The notes beneath the pieces were generated by a model. It made no database searches. It had not been told where the DNA came from and was given only the letters and a program-made list of their open reading frames with translations. A DNA stretch of 64,000 nucleotides, from assembly GCF_020283565.1 (NCBI RefSeq), contig NC_060065.1:21242866-21306865 (forward strand), read 5' to 3'. The position numbers and the translations under genes were made by a program. This document shows, one piece after another, positions 24,601 to 46,359 of the stretch. The DNA comes from Trifolium pratense. Lineage: Eukaryota > Streptophyta > Magnoliopsida > Fabales > Fabaceae. Every line of letters starts with the position of its first letter. Position 1 is the first letter of the stretch.

Positions 24601-27028
24601 ATACAAATATCAATTTCACCAAATGAGAGATATATTCTTTCTAAGAATAATGCAACACACTCTTTAACATACATAAACTCATTAGGCATATAACTACTAT
24701 AACAAGTTGAATTAGCAATGGATAATAAGAGATGCAACATCATTAAGTTCTTATCTAATTCATTCCCTTAGTTTTAAAGACACAAATATTGAAGTTGAAT
24801 TACCACGGAAAATTGCCGGAAAACAAGAAATACGTCTTTAACTCTGTCTCTGAGTTTAAAGACACAAAGATTAGAGACCAAATATTTTTTCCGTCTCTAA
24901 TTTCTACCAGCACTCCAAATTTTTTTAGTTGTAGATTTTGAAGGGCATTGGAGACCTCGTAGATAAAAGATCACGATTCAAAAAGACAAAACTAGTAATA
25001 CGCCTTACTTGACAGCTTGGTTGATGACTTCGAAGGGATTGGTCCCAGCGTGCATGTAGACCAGGTGAAGGCCTTGATTTGTCTCAACAGAAGGATCTCC
25101 TACAAAACCAAACCACACACACATCCAAACGAAAAAATTGATTCGGTTCATCGGAACTCCTCCCTACACATAAAATTTAATTTCTCCAAAACTATAAACT
25201 CCATTTGCTTGATTTAACTGATATACCGAGTATTCTCCATCCAAATAGTATTTCCATTAACCATAGCTTCATCTCATCATCATTTCAAGTTTGGAACTCA
25301 CCACTTTCTAGGCAAATCTCTATCTCATTTTTGTGATTTCCTTGTAGGACAGCACGAAACTGGCCTTCCAAAAGAGGAAGCAAGACAGTGTAGATAACTG
25401 GAGAATTTTGCTGTTGATTTCTACTTTCTCTGGTCTCTATAAGCATGAATTGAGTCTCCAAAGGGATATCCCTCCCACAAGTTCCCACTCTATGTGTCAT
25501 CCACCATAACTTGAACCGGAAGCAACACAAGAATCGAAGATCCCTGTTCATAAATTCAACTGAAATTTAGTAAACTAGATGGTTGCTTGGGGAGTGGATT
25601 CTCTCCCGTGAATAGTATATCCAGTGAAATCATGGCCCTCTAATAAAGAAATTCAAAAATATAGAAAGAAGAGAGAGAAGGATTTGATGGCTGAGATTAA
25701 AACTGGAGGGAATCCGGTGGATAGTACACTGGAGACAATCCACTCCCGGTTGCTTGTGTTGTGTGTCAAGCCAACAGTCCAACTAAATTCAGCAAAGCAA
25801 GGCTTTTTAATGGCCAGTTGGGTCCTCAAATACATCTAGTCTCGAATGCATCAAAATTATAAAAGCTTTCCTGAATGTGTCTTTTGTTGGTAAAAAATTT
25901 GGTTCTCGAATGTGTGTTTTATTAGTTTGTTGGTTTCCTGAATGTGTCTTTTGTTAAGAAGTCTCACATCGGTTGCGAGATGGCCTGACTAAGTGTTTAT
26001 AAACTAGCGGCAATCCTCCCTTTACAATCCGGTTTTGTAAGGATTAGTTAGGCCCAATACTCATTTTTCTGATGGTATCAGAGCCTATCCACAATTCGTT
26101 GGGCCACTTCGTTGGGCCGCCTGCAATCCTCACTTTATAAGCCGGTTTTGTAAGGATGAGTTAGGCCCAATACTCATTTCTTTTATTAACAAAAGACACA
26201 GTCAAGAATGTATTTGAAGTTTCGATACATTCAAATGATAATGTTCCGCACATTTTGGGACCAAAATAACTGTTTACTATTTTGTTAACTCAATCATACC
26301 TACCCAAAATCAAAATTAACAGTCATGTTACTCTATTTCTTTTTGTTGCAGTCAAATTTTATATGAACAAACTTGATCAAATGAAGCAGGCTTTACGAAT
26401 AAAAGCATCGTGATGTAATTTAATTGAAGAACATATACTACAAAGCATCATTAAAACATGATTTCATATAAATTTCTTTCTGATAACAACTATATAAACT
26501 AAATCATCCAGTCTTTTGTGGTATAAATTGGGGTTATCTCGAGTCAGTTAGGACTGCATGAATGGTAAAATTCAATCTCAAAAGTCTTATCTTTGTTTTA
26601 TTTCCACGGTTCAAACTTGACTGATCATCGTCATGTCTGCTCTAACATTTCGACCTATGAATCACTAAAACAAACAAGAACACCAGACACCGGTAATAAT
26701 TTAAAAACATTACAGAACGGTGTCAGATACTAGTCACTACACGTGACTGGTACTACATTGATTTCGAAAAAGCGTTACCAATTAATAAGAATAGGATACT
26801 AGCAAATTAAGTTGTAAATGGTAAAAAAAAAACTTACTGTAAGACACCAATTGGAAAGACATGAAGACTTTTGGTGTTGGAAGCAGTGGCACCAATAAAA
26901 GCACCAGTCACAATGTCCTTTCCAGTTCCTGGTGTTAGCACAATGTTGTCTGGAACTTCACTCAGTATGGTCTTCCCATGAACCATCAGATTACTGTCGT
27001 TAACCGATATCCTAGGTGTCACCGTCAT
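21678..27028 (-). CDS. Raffinose-synthase family / seed-imbibition protein (GH36), apparently intact
   Basis: Probable galactinol-sucrose galactosyltransferase or alkaline alpha-galactosidase of the plant GH36 'SIP/RFS' family, cytosolic. Exons (minus): 27028-26838, 25543-25302, 25099-25009, 24553-24505, 24413-24322, 24225-24118, 23988-23878, 23792-23240, 23160-23093, 23001-22867, 22594-22377, 22245-22157, 22013-21678. All have GT/AG junctions and continuous frame, giving 760 residues. Start chosen at [11 protein letters not shown], as in the family. Landmarks: FRFKLWWMT and [10 protein letters not shown] (exon 2), [13 protein letters not shown] (exon 5), FLIIDDGWQ (exon 6), KVDVQ with predicted nucleophile Asp about 380, and RASDDFY with predicted acid/base Asp about 443-444. 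C-terminus ...[10 protein letters not shown]. Member identity (stachyose/raffinose synthase or hydrolase) cannot be settled by sequence alone; the short length favours the RFS2/SIP2-like branch. A broken paralogue lies at 58.4-62.3 kb. Confidence 0.93.
25590..25747. mobile_element. 158-bp MULE-type MITE in GH36 intron 1
   Basis: TIRs GGGAGTGGATTCTCTCCC and (inverted) GGGAGTGGATTGTCTCC; 9-bp target duplication GGTTGCTTG at 25581-25589 and 25748-25756. The same insertion is present in the pseudogene copy at 60900-61057, so it predates the duplication. A third copy of equal length is at 63257. Confidence 0.88.
25952..26185 (+). mobile_element. TRIM-like remnant with tRNA-Met primer site
   Basis: LTR-like block starting TGTTAAGAAGTCTCACATCG, then TGGTATCAGAGC (26073-26084) and a second, 5'-truncated LTR-like block ending ttaggcccaatactcatttc. 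This family is widespread in legume introns. Orthologous remnant at 61246-61443; a lone LTR piece at 31209. Confidence 0.7.
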
Positions 27029-27044
27029 CTTCGAACTCTTCACT

Positions 27045-28066
27045 ACTGCAACAAAACAGACACGGATCAAACATTTACAATCATAAAACTAAGAGTTAGC
27101 TACACCCTTTTTTCAAGTTGAAATCAAATGAATCCAACTGTGCAACATAAATCTAATGTGACAAACCCATTTAAATTTCAACTAAAAGTGCATGTTGAAA
27201 AGAGTGTATTAGAGAGTTAAATTCTAAAACTAACAAATTACTATCACTATTATAAGAAAAATATCACTTTTTAAGTTCATTGAAAAGCTGATGTATCTGG
27301 TCTATATTAGTTTTTAATGAACTTAAAAAGTGATTTTTTAGGTATAATAGTGACCAAACAAATATAATTCTATATGTCAAACAATATGTGATTTACAATT
27401 ATAGACCTAGGGACTTATGATGATGGTTAATAAATGTTATGCGGGAATTAGAGTGATTTCGATGTGGCAGCCATGAAGGAGTAATCCTTGTGGAGTGTTC
27501 TGGAGCTACTGTTGTCCTTAGCATGGTCGTTACCTACCCAAATTAAGATATATAAACAGGAAAAATCATACCATAAAAATAAAGAATATGTGAGTTGATG
27601 GTTATATTACTTAAGACAGAAAGCACCACCGCCAAGTAACTTATCTTAATCTAAATCATACACGAGAAAACAAGTACACATTAAAACAACAAAAATCTAC
27701 ACACACACCACCGCCAACAAATAACACTATAATAATTATAGTAATATATATCCACTCACCGCAAAACAAAAGCGTTATTTAAACTGAAGTAAAGCTTGAG
27801 GTAGCAAAGTGGAAACAGCAAAAGTGTAAACTCCTCAAAAGTTATTCTTTTACAAAAATAAAAAGCACGAAATAACGAACTAGATTATCGTTTTTTCAGT
27901 AATTTTGAATGATATATATGAACAGGAGTAAAGAGGGGTGAGGTTTTTATACCATCTGTATTCTGTAGTGGTAAAGGTCGAACAAGTTCTAGGAGATATT
28001 CTTCCATGGACCCAAAAATTGGACCACATTCTAGACCTTTGCTGCTCTCATATCGTGACACGTGGC
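27045..28066 (-). promoter_or_regulatory. Promoter, G-box and leader intron of the GH36 gene
   Basis: Minus-strand TATAAAAA at 27944-27951 is followed by a leader exon (about 27915-27760) ending at donor GCG|GTGAGTGG. A leader intron runs to acceptor TTGCAG at 27048-27046, 17 nt before the ATG. A G-box/ABRE core, CACGTGGC (28059-28066), lies about 110 bp upstream of the TATA box. ABA/stress control would fit the raffinose family but is inferred. Confidence 0.55.
27248..27352. mobile_element. Stowaway-like MITE, ends lost
   Basis: Perfectly foldable body (atcactttttaagttcatt / aatgaacttaaaaagtgat) in the leader intron. The pseudogene copy (62503-62631) keeps the CTCCCTCCG-type ends that are deleted here. 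Confidence 0.65.
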
Positions 28067-28113
28067 ATGTTTTGTGAGAATTGGTAATTATTTACTGTCT
28101 TGGAAATGACATG

Positions 28114-28114
28114 A

Positions 28115-28180
<66 letters not shown>
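28114..28180. repeat. (TA)n microsatellite, empty target of the TIR element
   Basis: Follows gaaatgacatgaataaa exactly as at 63507-63546, where the same tract is interrupted by a TIR element. Confidence 0.95.
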
Positions 28181-28181
<1 letters not shown>

Positions 28182-28703
28182 ATTTTTATTTTTTTTTCGG
28201 TGTAAGCCACAAAATAAAATAATTTAGCACATGCGAGAATGCTAATGAATAATGATGAATCGATGATTCTGCTGAAATCAACGGAGGTGCTGAGCTGAGG
28301 AATGAATAAACATGTACAATCATTACATCCCCGCCTTTTCTCAATGGGGTCAACACTTTAGTACCTACCGATAATTTACATAGCTGAAAATTTCATCCCT
28401 ATCTAAAGGTACAACAAACTGAGTTTGGTCACTATGGACACACCATAATCACAATAATCCACCATGATTTAATAGAAGTTACGCTCTGTAGTTTTTTAAC
28501 AATCACGATAAATCATTGTCATTATGACATATCTACTTGTATACCAATCGTTGGCTAAGACCTGTATCCTATTTCACCCATTAAAAGGGGGATGGGATCT
28601 CCAAAACATATACAAAATAATTAGACAATTATAATGAAGGAAAAGGAATTTTGCTGAGGATTTCTTTATCATATTTGCCAACAATGAGTAAAATTAGTCA
28701 TTT

Positions 28704-32792
<4,089 letters not shown>

Positions 32793-32799
32793 TAATTAG

Positions 32800-34097
<1,298 letters not shown>

Positions 34098-34102
34098 CAC
34101 AC

Positions 34103-37100
34103 TGTAACACCCAAACCCATTATTTAATAAAATTCTACCTTTAATAAATCTTTCAAAATACGCAACGGAAAAGTAATGTTTGATATTATAAAAAGTCATG
34201 GTTCGGGTATTACATTCTTCATCAAAATATGATGTTTTTAATAGTAATTTAGGGTATTTTTAATAGCAGTTGAAGCCCAAAAGCAAGCAAACACCTGAAA
34301 AAGTGAAGTTACTTGGCCCAGAAGCAAGAAAAGTGGAAAAACAGCAAAAAATGTTTGTAATAGAAATAGGGAACGAGTGCTTCTGAACCTATTTTTAATA
34401 GTCTAATTCCTGATAGAGGGAAACAAGGGAGTAACCACCGACCAGGAGTAAGGGAGAGATCCGACCACACTTAACCACCCTGTGTGGTCACACACACAAC
34501 ATTTATTTTTCTGTCATTTACTTTCTATTCTTTAATTTCCTGTCATTTACTATTACCCGCAAAGATACCTTTCAAACAAACAAAACGAAGGCAACTATCT
34601 ATATTCTTAAGCGAGACTAGTAATTTTGGCACAATCCATGTGGAGAACGATAAACTTATCACTTTATTACTTGGTAGCAATTCTGTGCACTTGCAGAACC
34701 ACCGTCAATTAGTAAATACAAATAGTCATTAAAGACACTATATACTAAATACAACATTTTTTCTCGTGTCACAATCAGAGCGGAGCTTCACCGACGACTC
34801 GGCATCGATAAACATGTAACCTGTGAATCTGGACCCCCAAAGGTCCAGCACATAACACATAAAAGAGAGTTAGATAACATACTCAAATATATACAAGTGT
34901 AAGTAAAACTATATTTAAACACTTCATCACAATTCATGCATATTCTAACTCATACATATATTTCATTAATCTTGTTTAATTAGGAGTTACAACATAATTG
35001 TACTCACACTTCATTTATAAGCATAGTTCATCAATCTCATTTAATTATAAGCTACAAGAAATTATAATCAAATATCAATCATAATCCACAAACACCAAAC
35101 ATTGCCAATTATGTGTCACATATCACTTATCACCAAAATGCACACATAGCCTAATGCATTCTAATGCCACAATCTTTATGCTATGTCCCCTAGACATATT
35201 TAGTGCATGTGGTACCATCTTCTATATTAGAGTATTTCACATCTAATATCCTTCTTTATCGGATAAATATAATCTGATATCCTTCTTTATTGGAATATCC
35301 AATATCACATATAATTCATGAATGCATGTATATATTTCATGAATTCACTCACAATCATTTTAATTAGCATTAAGCTCTTCCTTTACTAATGTGAAACACT
35401 ATCCAACATTACTTCTTTATTAAGATAACACCTACCTTAATATTCTTCTTTATTAGAAGGCTTAAATGCAGTTTTGACCCCCCAAGTTTCACAATTGCTT
35501 GATTTTGGTCCCCCACATTTTAATTGCTTGATTTTAGCCCTCCAAGTTTCAATTGCTCGATTTTGGCCCCCCAAGTTTACCCCATTTTGCATTTGCTAGC
35601 CCCCCGTTGAATATTTTGATTAAAAATTGGTTATGTGACATTTTAAAATTAAAAAAATAAATTACAAATTGTTTTTTAAAAACTAAATTATAATTTTTTT
35701 TTTATTATATGTAGTTTGTGAAATAATTTTGTTATATAAAAAAGTAAAAAAAACATTTTATGAATTATTTTTTAAAAACTTTGTAAACTTTTTTTAAAAT
35801 AAAAAATAATTATTAAACTTTTTATTAAAAAAACAATTTTTAATACATTTTTATAAAAGCAAATATTATTATTTTTTAATTAAAACATATTTTTAATTTT
35901 TTTAAAATGTCACATAACCAATTTATAGTCAAAAAAGTCAACGGGGGGCTAGCAAATGCAAAAGGGGATAAACTTGGGGGGCCAAAATCGAGCAATTGAA
36001 ACTTGGAGGGCTAAAATCAAGCAATTGTGAAACTTAGAGGGTTAAAATCAAGCAATTGAAATGTGGGGGGCCAAAATCAAGCAATTGTGAAACTTGAGGG
36101 GCCAAAACCGCATTTAAGCCTTATTAGAATAACGTAATTCTAATATCCTTTATTAAGTTGATTAACACCTTAATATACTTCTTTGACATTTTAACAAACA
36201 TCATCAACACAATCAACAACAATTATATTTCACAAATATAATCAACAATTCATCAACAAGCAATCAATCATGGTTATAAATACTTAATTGCATGTTAGGA
36301 TACCATTAATTCATGTTATAAGTGTTTAATTACACTTTAAAACATCCACAAAATAAGTCAGGTTCAGTGTTGGTCGCTGAGCGAAGCCATTGAGAAGACT
36401 GGTGAGCCAAGTCCGTGTAAAAACAGCTTTTGGCGAGGACGGTCACCAACTCTCGCCACCTGGTCGCTTAGCGAGGGCCTCTTGACAGCAATGCTCTGCA
36501 TTGCGATTTCTACCTCACATCGACCCAAAAACCCAATTTTTGATGTTCGAGACCCAAAATAAGTTTATTTCCAACTGTAATCAATACACATAAACACAAA
36601 AGGACGGTTCATTTCACCAATCTACCATTTTTACTATGAAAAAGTAGAGATTAACCATTTTTAACTCAAAAGCTCGACAACCCAACAACTCATTCAAAAC
36701 ATTACAAATTCTCACTTTTAACCCACAAAATCGTTTGTATAACATGTTAAGAGTTTATTAAATATCTTATGAACATTCTCTATCATTTTCTTTAAGAAAA
36801 TCACCCAAAAGCCTAAAACGAAAATGGGGTGAAGTAAGTTCGGGTACGGAGAAATCGACATTCTCCTCTTTCTCGTATCACCCACGAATATGAAATCTAC
36901 TCTCTTACCTTGGATCGGTGAAATCTCGAGTCCTCCTCTTGATTCTTCGAGTTTTCCCCTTGCCGTAGCTCTTGCTCTTCCTTCTCTCTTCTTTCTCTCT
37001 TCTTTCTCTTCAAAATCACAATTGTGACACTTTCTCTCTCTAAGGGGCCATAAATAGCGCCCTACTCATGTGCCTCAAGGCCCATTGGGCTTCAAGCCCA

Positions 37101-37250
37101 TTAGCTTGGCCCAACTCGCGTTAACTCTCATACCCCGTACGTTAACTAAAGTATTCGATAATTAACTTATAGTTACTAACTTAATAAAACACCGCGTTAA
37201 TAAAACATTTACACACATAAAAACGAATAAATGGAAATTGAGTTGTTACA
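34103..37250. mobile_element. 3.1-kb TG...CA element, probably a solo LTR
   Basis: Begins TGTAACACCCAAACCC and ends AGTTGTTACA, with 5-bp target duplication CACAC at 34098-34102 and 37251-37255. No gag/pol-like coding sequence and no internal direct repeat that would mark two LTRs. Contains a younger 662-bp MULE-type insertion (35459-36120), so the original is about 2.5 kb, within the range of long gypsy LTRs. Family not identified; orientation unknown. Confidence 0.68.
35459..36120. mobile_element. MULE-type MITE nested in the solo LTR
   Basis: Ends GGCTTAAATGCAGTTTTG and CAAAACCGCATTTAAGCC; exact 9-bp target duplication TTATTAGAA at 35450-35458 and 36121-36129. Sub-terminal units 'caattg(c)t(t/c)gattttggcccccca' are repeated in each arm. 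Same family as 14589-15955. Confidence 0.93.
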
Positions 37251-37689
37251 CACACTCTCAGGTCCCAAGCCAATACCACCAAACCAATCCAAGTGGGTAT
37301 ACGTTAAGAAATAATAAATCGGATTATTTTGAAAAAGATTTCAGGTACAGGTGAAAACGAGATCTATTTATTATTTTTACTTTTTAGTGACAGTGTTTTT
37401 GTCACTATAAGTCAAATTTATTTTAAATTTCAACAAATAAAGAGTAAAATTATTTTAACAAAACAATAAAGGTAAAATTTGAAAAAAATTGATTTATAGG
37501 GGTTGAGGTATAATTGAAGGGGTGGAAGGAAAACTTTTCTTCTAATGATTGAATAATGAGAAAAAAAAATTTCCACGTATTTGAAGCTAACATTTTCATT
37601 CGTCCATGCACACCATCTCTCATCCAATCTGATAAACAAAACGCAGTCCTCCTCTTACTAACCTTTACCATAAACTCCATGACAACAAT
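37251..37689. other. Decayed LINE tail and AT-rich DNA
   Basis: Minus strand from 37690 continues LINE-like residues (KAVCQNVVILKAKLLSW) to about 37650 with frame breaks; the rest shows nothing supportable. Confidence 0.4.
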
Positions 37690-38055
37690 TTAGCCTTTAA
37701 AATAACAACATTTTGACAGACAGCTTTCCTTTCAAACACACTTATTTCTATGCATCCATAAAGACCTAGATCACAGATAGCCACATCATGTGCCTTATCT
37801 TCTTCCATTTTTTCTCTTTGAACAATCCACCATGTCGCAAGAAATGATCCATCGCTGAGGACGCATAGGCACCATCAAAACCCAGCCAGCTATAGATTGA
37901 AGTCCACACACCGTAAGCAAACTGACACAAAAAAAGAAAATGACTGCTAATCTCTACTGCAGAATTACAGAACAAACATGAAATATTGCCATTAGAAATA
38001 ATTCTCTTAGCAAACAAGGCATCTTTTGTCGCAATTCGATCAAGAAGGACACGCC
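37690..38055 (-). pseudogene. LINE ORF2 zinc-binding (zf-RVT) fragment
   Basis: Frame reads FAKRIISNGNISCLFCNSAV then EISSHFLFLCQFAYGVWTSI, the CxxC...HxxxxC zinc-binding domain at the C-terminus of plant L1 ORF2, followed by MMWLSVIW-like residues and stops. No RT domain is adjacent, so this is a 5'-truncated relic. Confidence 0.75.
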
Positions 38056-39329
38056 ATCCATGAATAATAAATGGTAGACTCTTTGTTGTGGGGATCCAAT
38101 AGAGGTGTAGGCAGTTGGATAAATTTTCTTAGTTTGGGATCACCATATTATGCAAAAATAATGTGGAGGCATCGGCTTTCGCCATTTTCACAGTTTCAAT
38201 TTGTCCATACTAAAGAAACAAGGATGAAGGCTTCTCACCAAGATGTTATAATTTCAAAGGTCTTCAAAACTAGATATATTATCCATTTGACGAGTATCTC
38301 AAGGATCAAGCAATTAGCCATAATCTAAGTACAATGTGACAGAAAGCAAAGCCTGCAAAAACACTATGTAGTATCCTTTTACAAATTCTATGTCTAACAG
38401 TCTCAGAAACTTCTTCGACGGCTATACATATGTATTCCAAAAGTCATATAATTTGCTATATCAATTTCACATGACTAAAAATGTCATCCCTGTCTAAAGG
38501 TGCATTTTACACAACAAAAAACTAAAGATCTGGCTAAAAATGCCAAATGATTAGTCATTGTAACTGTGAATATTAGAAATATTTACAGCAACACAAATTG
38601 ATGACCTATCCAATCCTACAGTTTAAGGAAGAAAACGATTAACGACTGGTTCCAAGGAAAACATACAGAAAACTAGGATAATCTCACAAAAGGAATAGTC
38701 TAACTTTCCACATTGTTTTACTTATTTGCAGTATATACAAAACTAACAAATCACTACTGTTAGTATTTCCACAAGAGTTTTGTTTATAAAACACGATAGA
38801 ATACCTTAAGTTATTATCACCAACCAAGATCTTACATTGATCAAGGCAGTACAATCTGTATTCCAGAAGTCGTATAATGTTATTCAATTTCACACGGCTA
38901 AAACTGTCATCCCTGTCTACATGTGCGTTTAACACAACAAATGTTTTGTGCCAAATGATTAATCATTGTTCCTGACTCCTGTGAAATTTTTTAAATATTT
39001 ACAACACAATTTGATGACGTGTACAATCCTTCCATCCTCACCTTTTCCGGATACTCTTAACGCAACATACCAAAATGGTGAAGGAAAAAAAGTGCAAATC
39101 ACACATACATCACTTCTCAGTAGACACTAAATAAGGATGTGTATCTTTGCTTAAGTACATCAAACTGAGTTTGGAACTCCCAACAGCAACAATAGCTAGC
39201 CAAACTAGCACCAAGACTTATATCTTATTTCACCCCAAAAAGGGGGTAGACAACAATTATAATGAAGGACAGGGAAATTTTCTTACGACACCTTCTTTAT
39301 CATATTTGCCTGCCTTTCAAGGAGTAAAA
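38056..39329. other. Downstream flank of CDPK-like B, no gene
   Basis: Contains words shared with the 3' flank of copy A (catccctgtcta..., cacaattatgatgaaggacagggaa-type segments near 28370-28690 versus 38460-39290), marking the duplicated 3' region. The open frame 38071-38328 has no recognised family. Confidence 0.5.
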
Positions 39330-44259
<4,930 letters not shown>

Positions 44260-44529
44260 TTACCGTTTCAATTTTCACCGCCAAATTTAAGATGATGGTG
44301 GTGGTGAAAGAGAGATGATTTTGAAGTGTGAAAGGAAAGAAGGCGACGATGGTCAAAGATGACTAGACACACGTCCATGATGTCCTACCTTCAGTCTCTT
44401 TCTCTTTGTTTCTCTCTAACAAACAAAACAAAACAAAAACAATTCAATTTGGTCAGTGCGGAGTAGTTACCAAATTTGTCTTACACATTTTTTTTTTTTG
44501 TCTTACACATTTTAAAAGATTATGATTTT

Positions 44530-45355
44530 GGGTGTGTTTGGTAAATCCAATAAACTAGCTTATAGTTTATTGGACTAGCTTATAAGCTTGTTTGAAAAAA
44601 ATAAAAGTGTTTGGTAAAAAACTTTTTTCACGAGCTTATAGCTTTTTTTTAGATGCTATTTCAAGAGTCTGTTTGGTAAAAATAAGCTATAAGCTAGCTG
44701 ATAGCTGATAAGCTAGCTGGTAGCTGAAAAGCTAGCTTATAGCTGATAGCTGAAAAGCTAGCTAATGTGTTTGGTAAAATTAGCTTTTAAAGTGGTAATA
44801 AATATAAAATGACATAATTGTTAGTGGGTAGTTTCTTTTTTAGAGTGGGTAGTTATTAAATTAAAGGGTAAAAATGGAATAAAGTGTAAAAAGCTATAAG
44901 CTATAAGCTCAAACGCTACTTGAAATAGCATCTGAAAAAAAGTTATAAGCTAGTAAAAAAAGCTTGTTACCAAACACCTCTAATTTTTTGAAACAAGCTT
45001 ATAAGCTCATATAATAAGCTATAAGCTAGCTTATTTGTGTTACCAAACACACCCCAAGTAGCGTTTGAGCTTATAGCTTATAGCTTTTTACAGTTTTTCC
45101 ATTTTCAACCTTTAATTTAATTTTATTATTTTTTATAAAATAAAAAACTACCCACTAAAACAAAAACTACCCACTACATATAAATATCCTTTTATGTCTT
45201 TTTATATTTATCAATCATTTAAAAAGCTAATTTTACCAAACACTTTAATTTCACCCAGCTAGCTTTTCAGCTATCAGCTATAAGCTAGCTTTTCAGCTAT
45301 CAGCTAGCTTATCAGCTATAAGCTAACTTATAACTTAATTTTACCAAACATGTTG
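44530..45355. mobile_element. MITE interrupted by a second copy of its own family
   Basis: Outer copy starts GGGTGTGTTTGGTAA at 44530 and ends near ...ttaccaaacatg (45351). Inner copy 44666-45055 (AGTCTGTTTGGTAA ... TTACCAAACACACCCC) lies in opposite orientation with AAG duplicated at 44663-44665 and 45056-45058. Same family as 41949-42349. Confidence 0.8.
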
Positions 45356-45396
45356 AAAACAAAATTGCAAGATTTTTTAATTGCATTTCTTCTTTA

Positions 45397-46359
45397 CAAA
45401 ACTGCTTTATGCATAGAGAAGTTCTAGGGTGAAGTTGACCAAATATCTGCATTGGTGGAGAGAGTTTTGGATGATGAGGAGGGCCATTCATTAGCATTAA
45501 CTCCCTACGTAAATGCAAATAATGACCATGATTTGGAAAGAAGTGAATTTATTGAATGTGTCAAAATCAGGAGGTATGGTGGCTGTAGAGGAGGGTGCGT
45601 GTAGGAAGGAGAGTTTGCTAATGAAGGCTGATTTTTTGTTGGGCCAGGAGGAAGGTTCAAGTGGTCCACAAAATTCTTCTAACATACAGCATACTATTGT
45701 AGGGGGGTGCAAAGAAGATTTACACAATCTGAAGTTTTGGGACGTGTATCAAAACCCATTTGTTCAAAGGAGAGCAGAAGGGGGGTGTTTATAGTGATGG
45801 ACCTAGAAGTGTTTATCAAAAACTGAACAAAGGCCCATCCAACAAAGAATCACTTTTGTTGAGAAACCACACAATTGAAACAAACAAAGAAAATCTCAAA
45901 CGCATTAATCCAACTCCGGCGAAAGTGAGAAGACAAAATCACATCATTCGGAATCTCAATTTGCGAGCTCCGAACTCATTTTCCTCTCTATCAGGAACTC
46001 GCTCATCTTCTTCCGGAAAAGAGGTGTCTTCTCGTCGTGTTGTTCAGCAGGAGAAAGGAGTTTGTCGAAGTTCTCCGTCTCGTTATCACGCCGGGAAAAA
46101 ATCAGTGAATTCTTTATCATCGGCTGGTGCGGTTCTTTGTTGCAGCTCTATTAACTCTTCAGACATCAGAAATTGCAACAACAGATTTGTGGAAATTTAT
46201 GATCATGATGCAGCGAGTAAGGTTTGGCAAGGTGCCGTTGTTTTGGGGGTCGAAGGTGAAGAGGAGGATGAAAGGTATGTGGAGAGGATTCTCATCAATG
46301 AAAAAAAAGAAGAGCAGGCTAGAGTCTTAAGGGAGCAACACCAGCATAGTTTTCCATGA
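45397..46359 (+). pseudogene. LINE ORF1 C-terminal part (5'-truncated element)
   Basis: The open part, 45760-46359, codes a basic, Ser/Arg/Lys-rich region (RRQNHIIRNLNLRAPNSF...) ending REQHQHSFP stop. A shorter frame at 45513-45794 covers earlier sequence, with a frame break between. The N-terminal nucleic-acid-binding part is missing, consistent with 5' truncation of the L1 copy. Its TGA overlaps the ATG of ORF2 (ATGA at 46356-46359). Confidence 0.65.
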
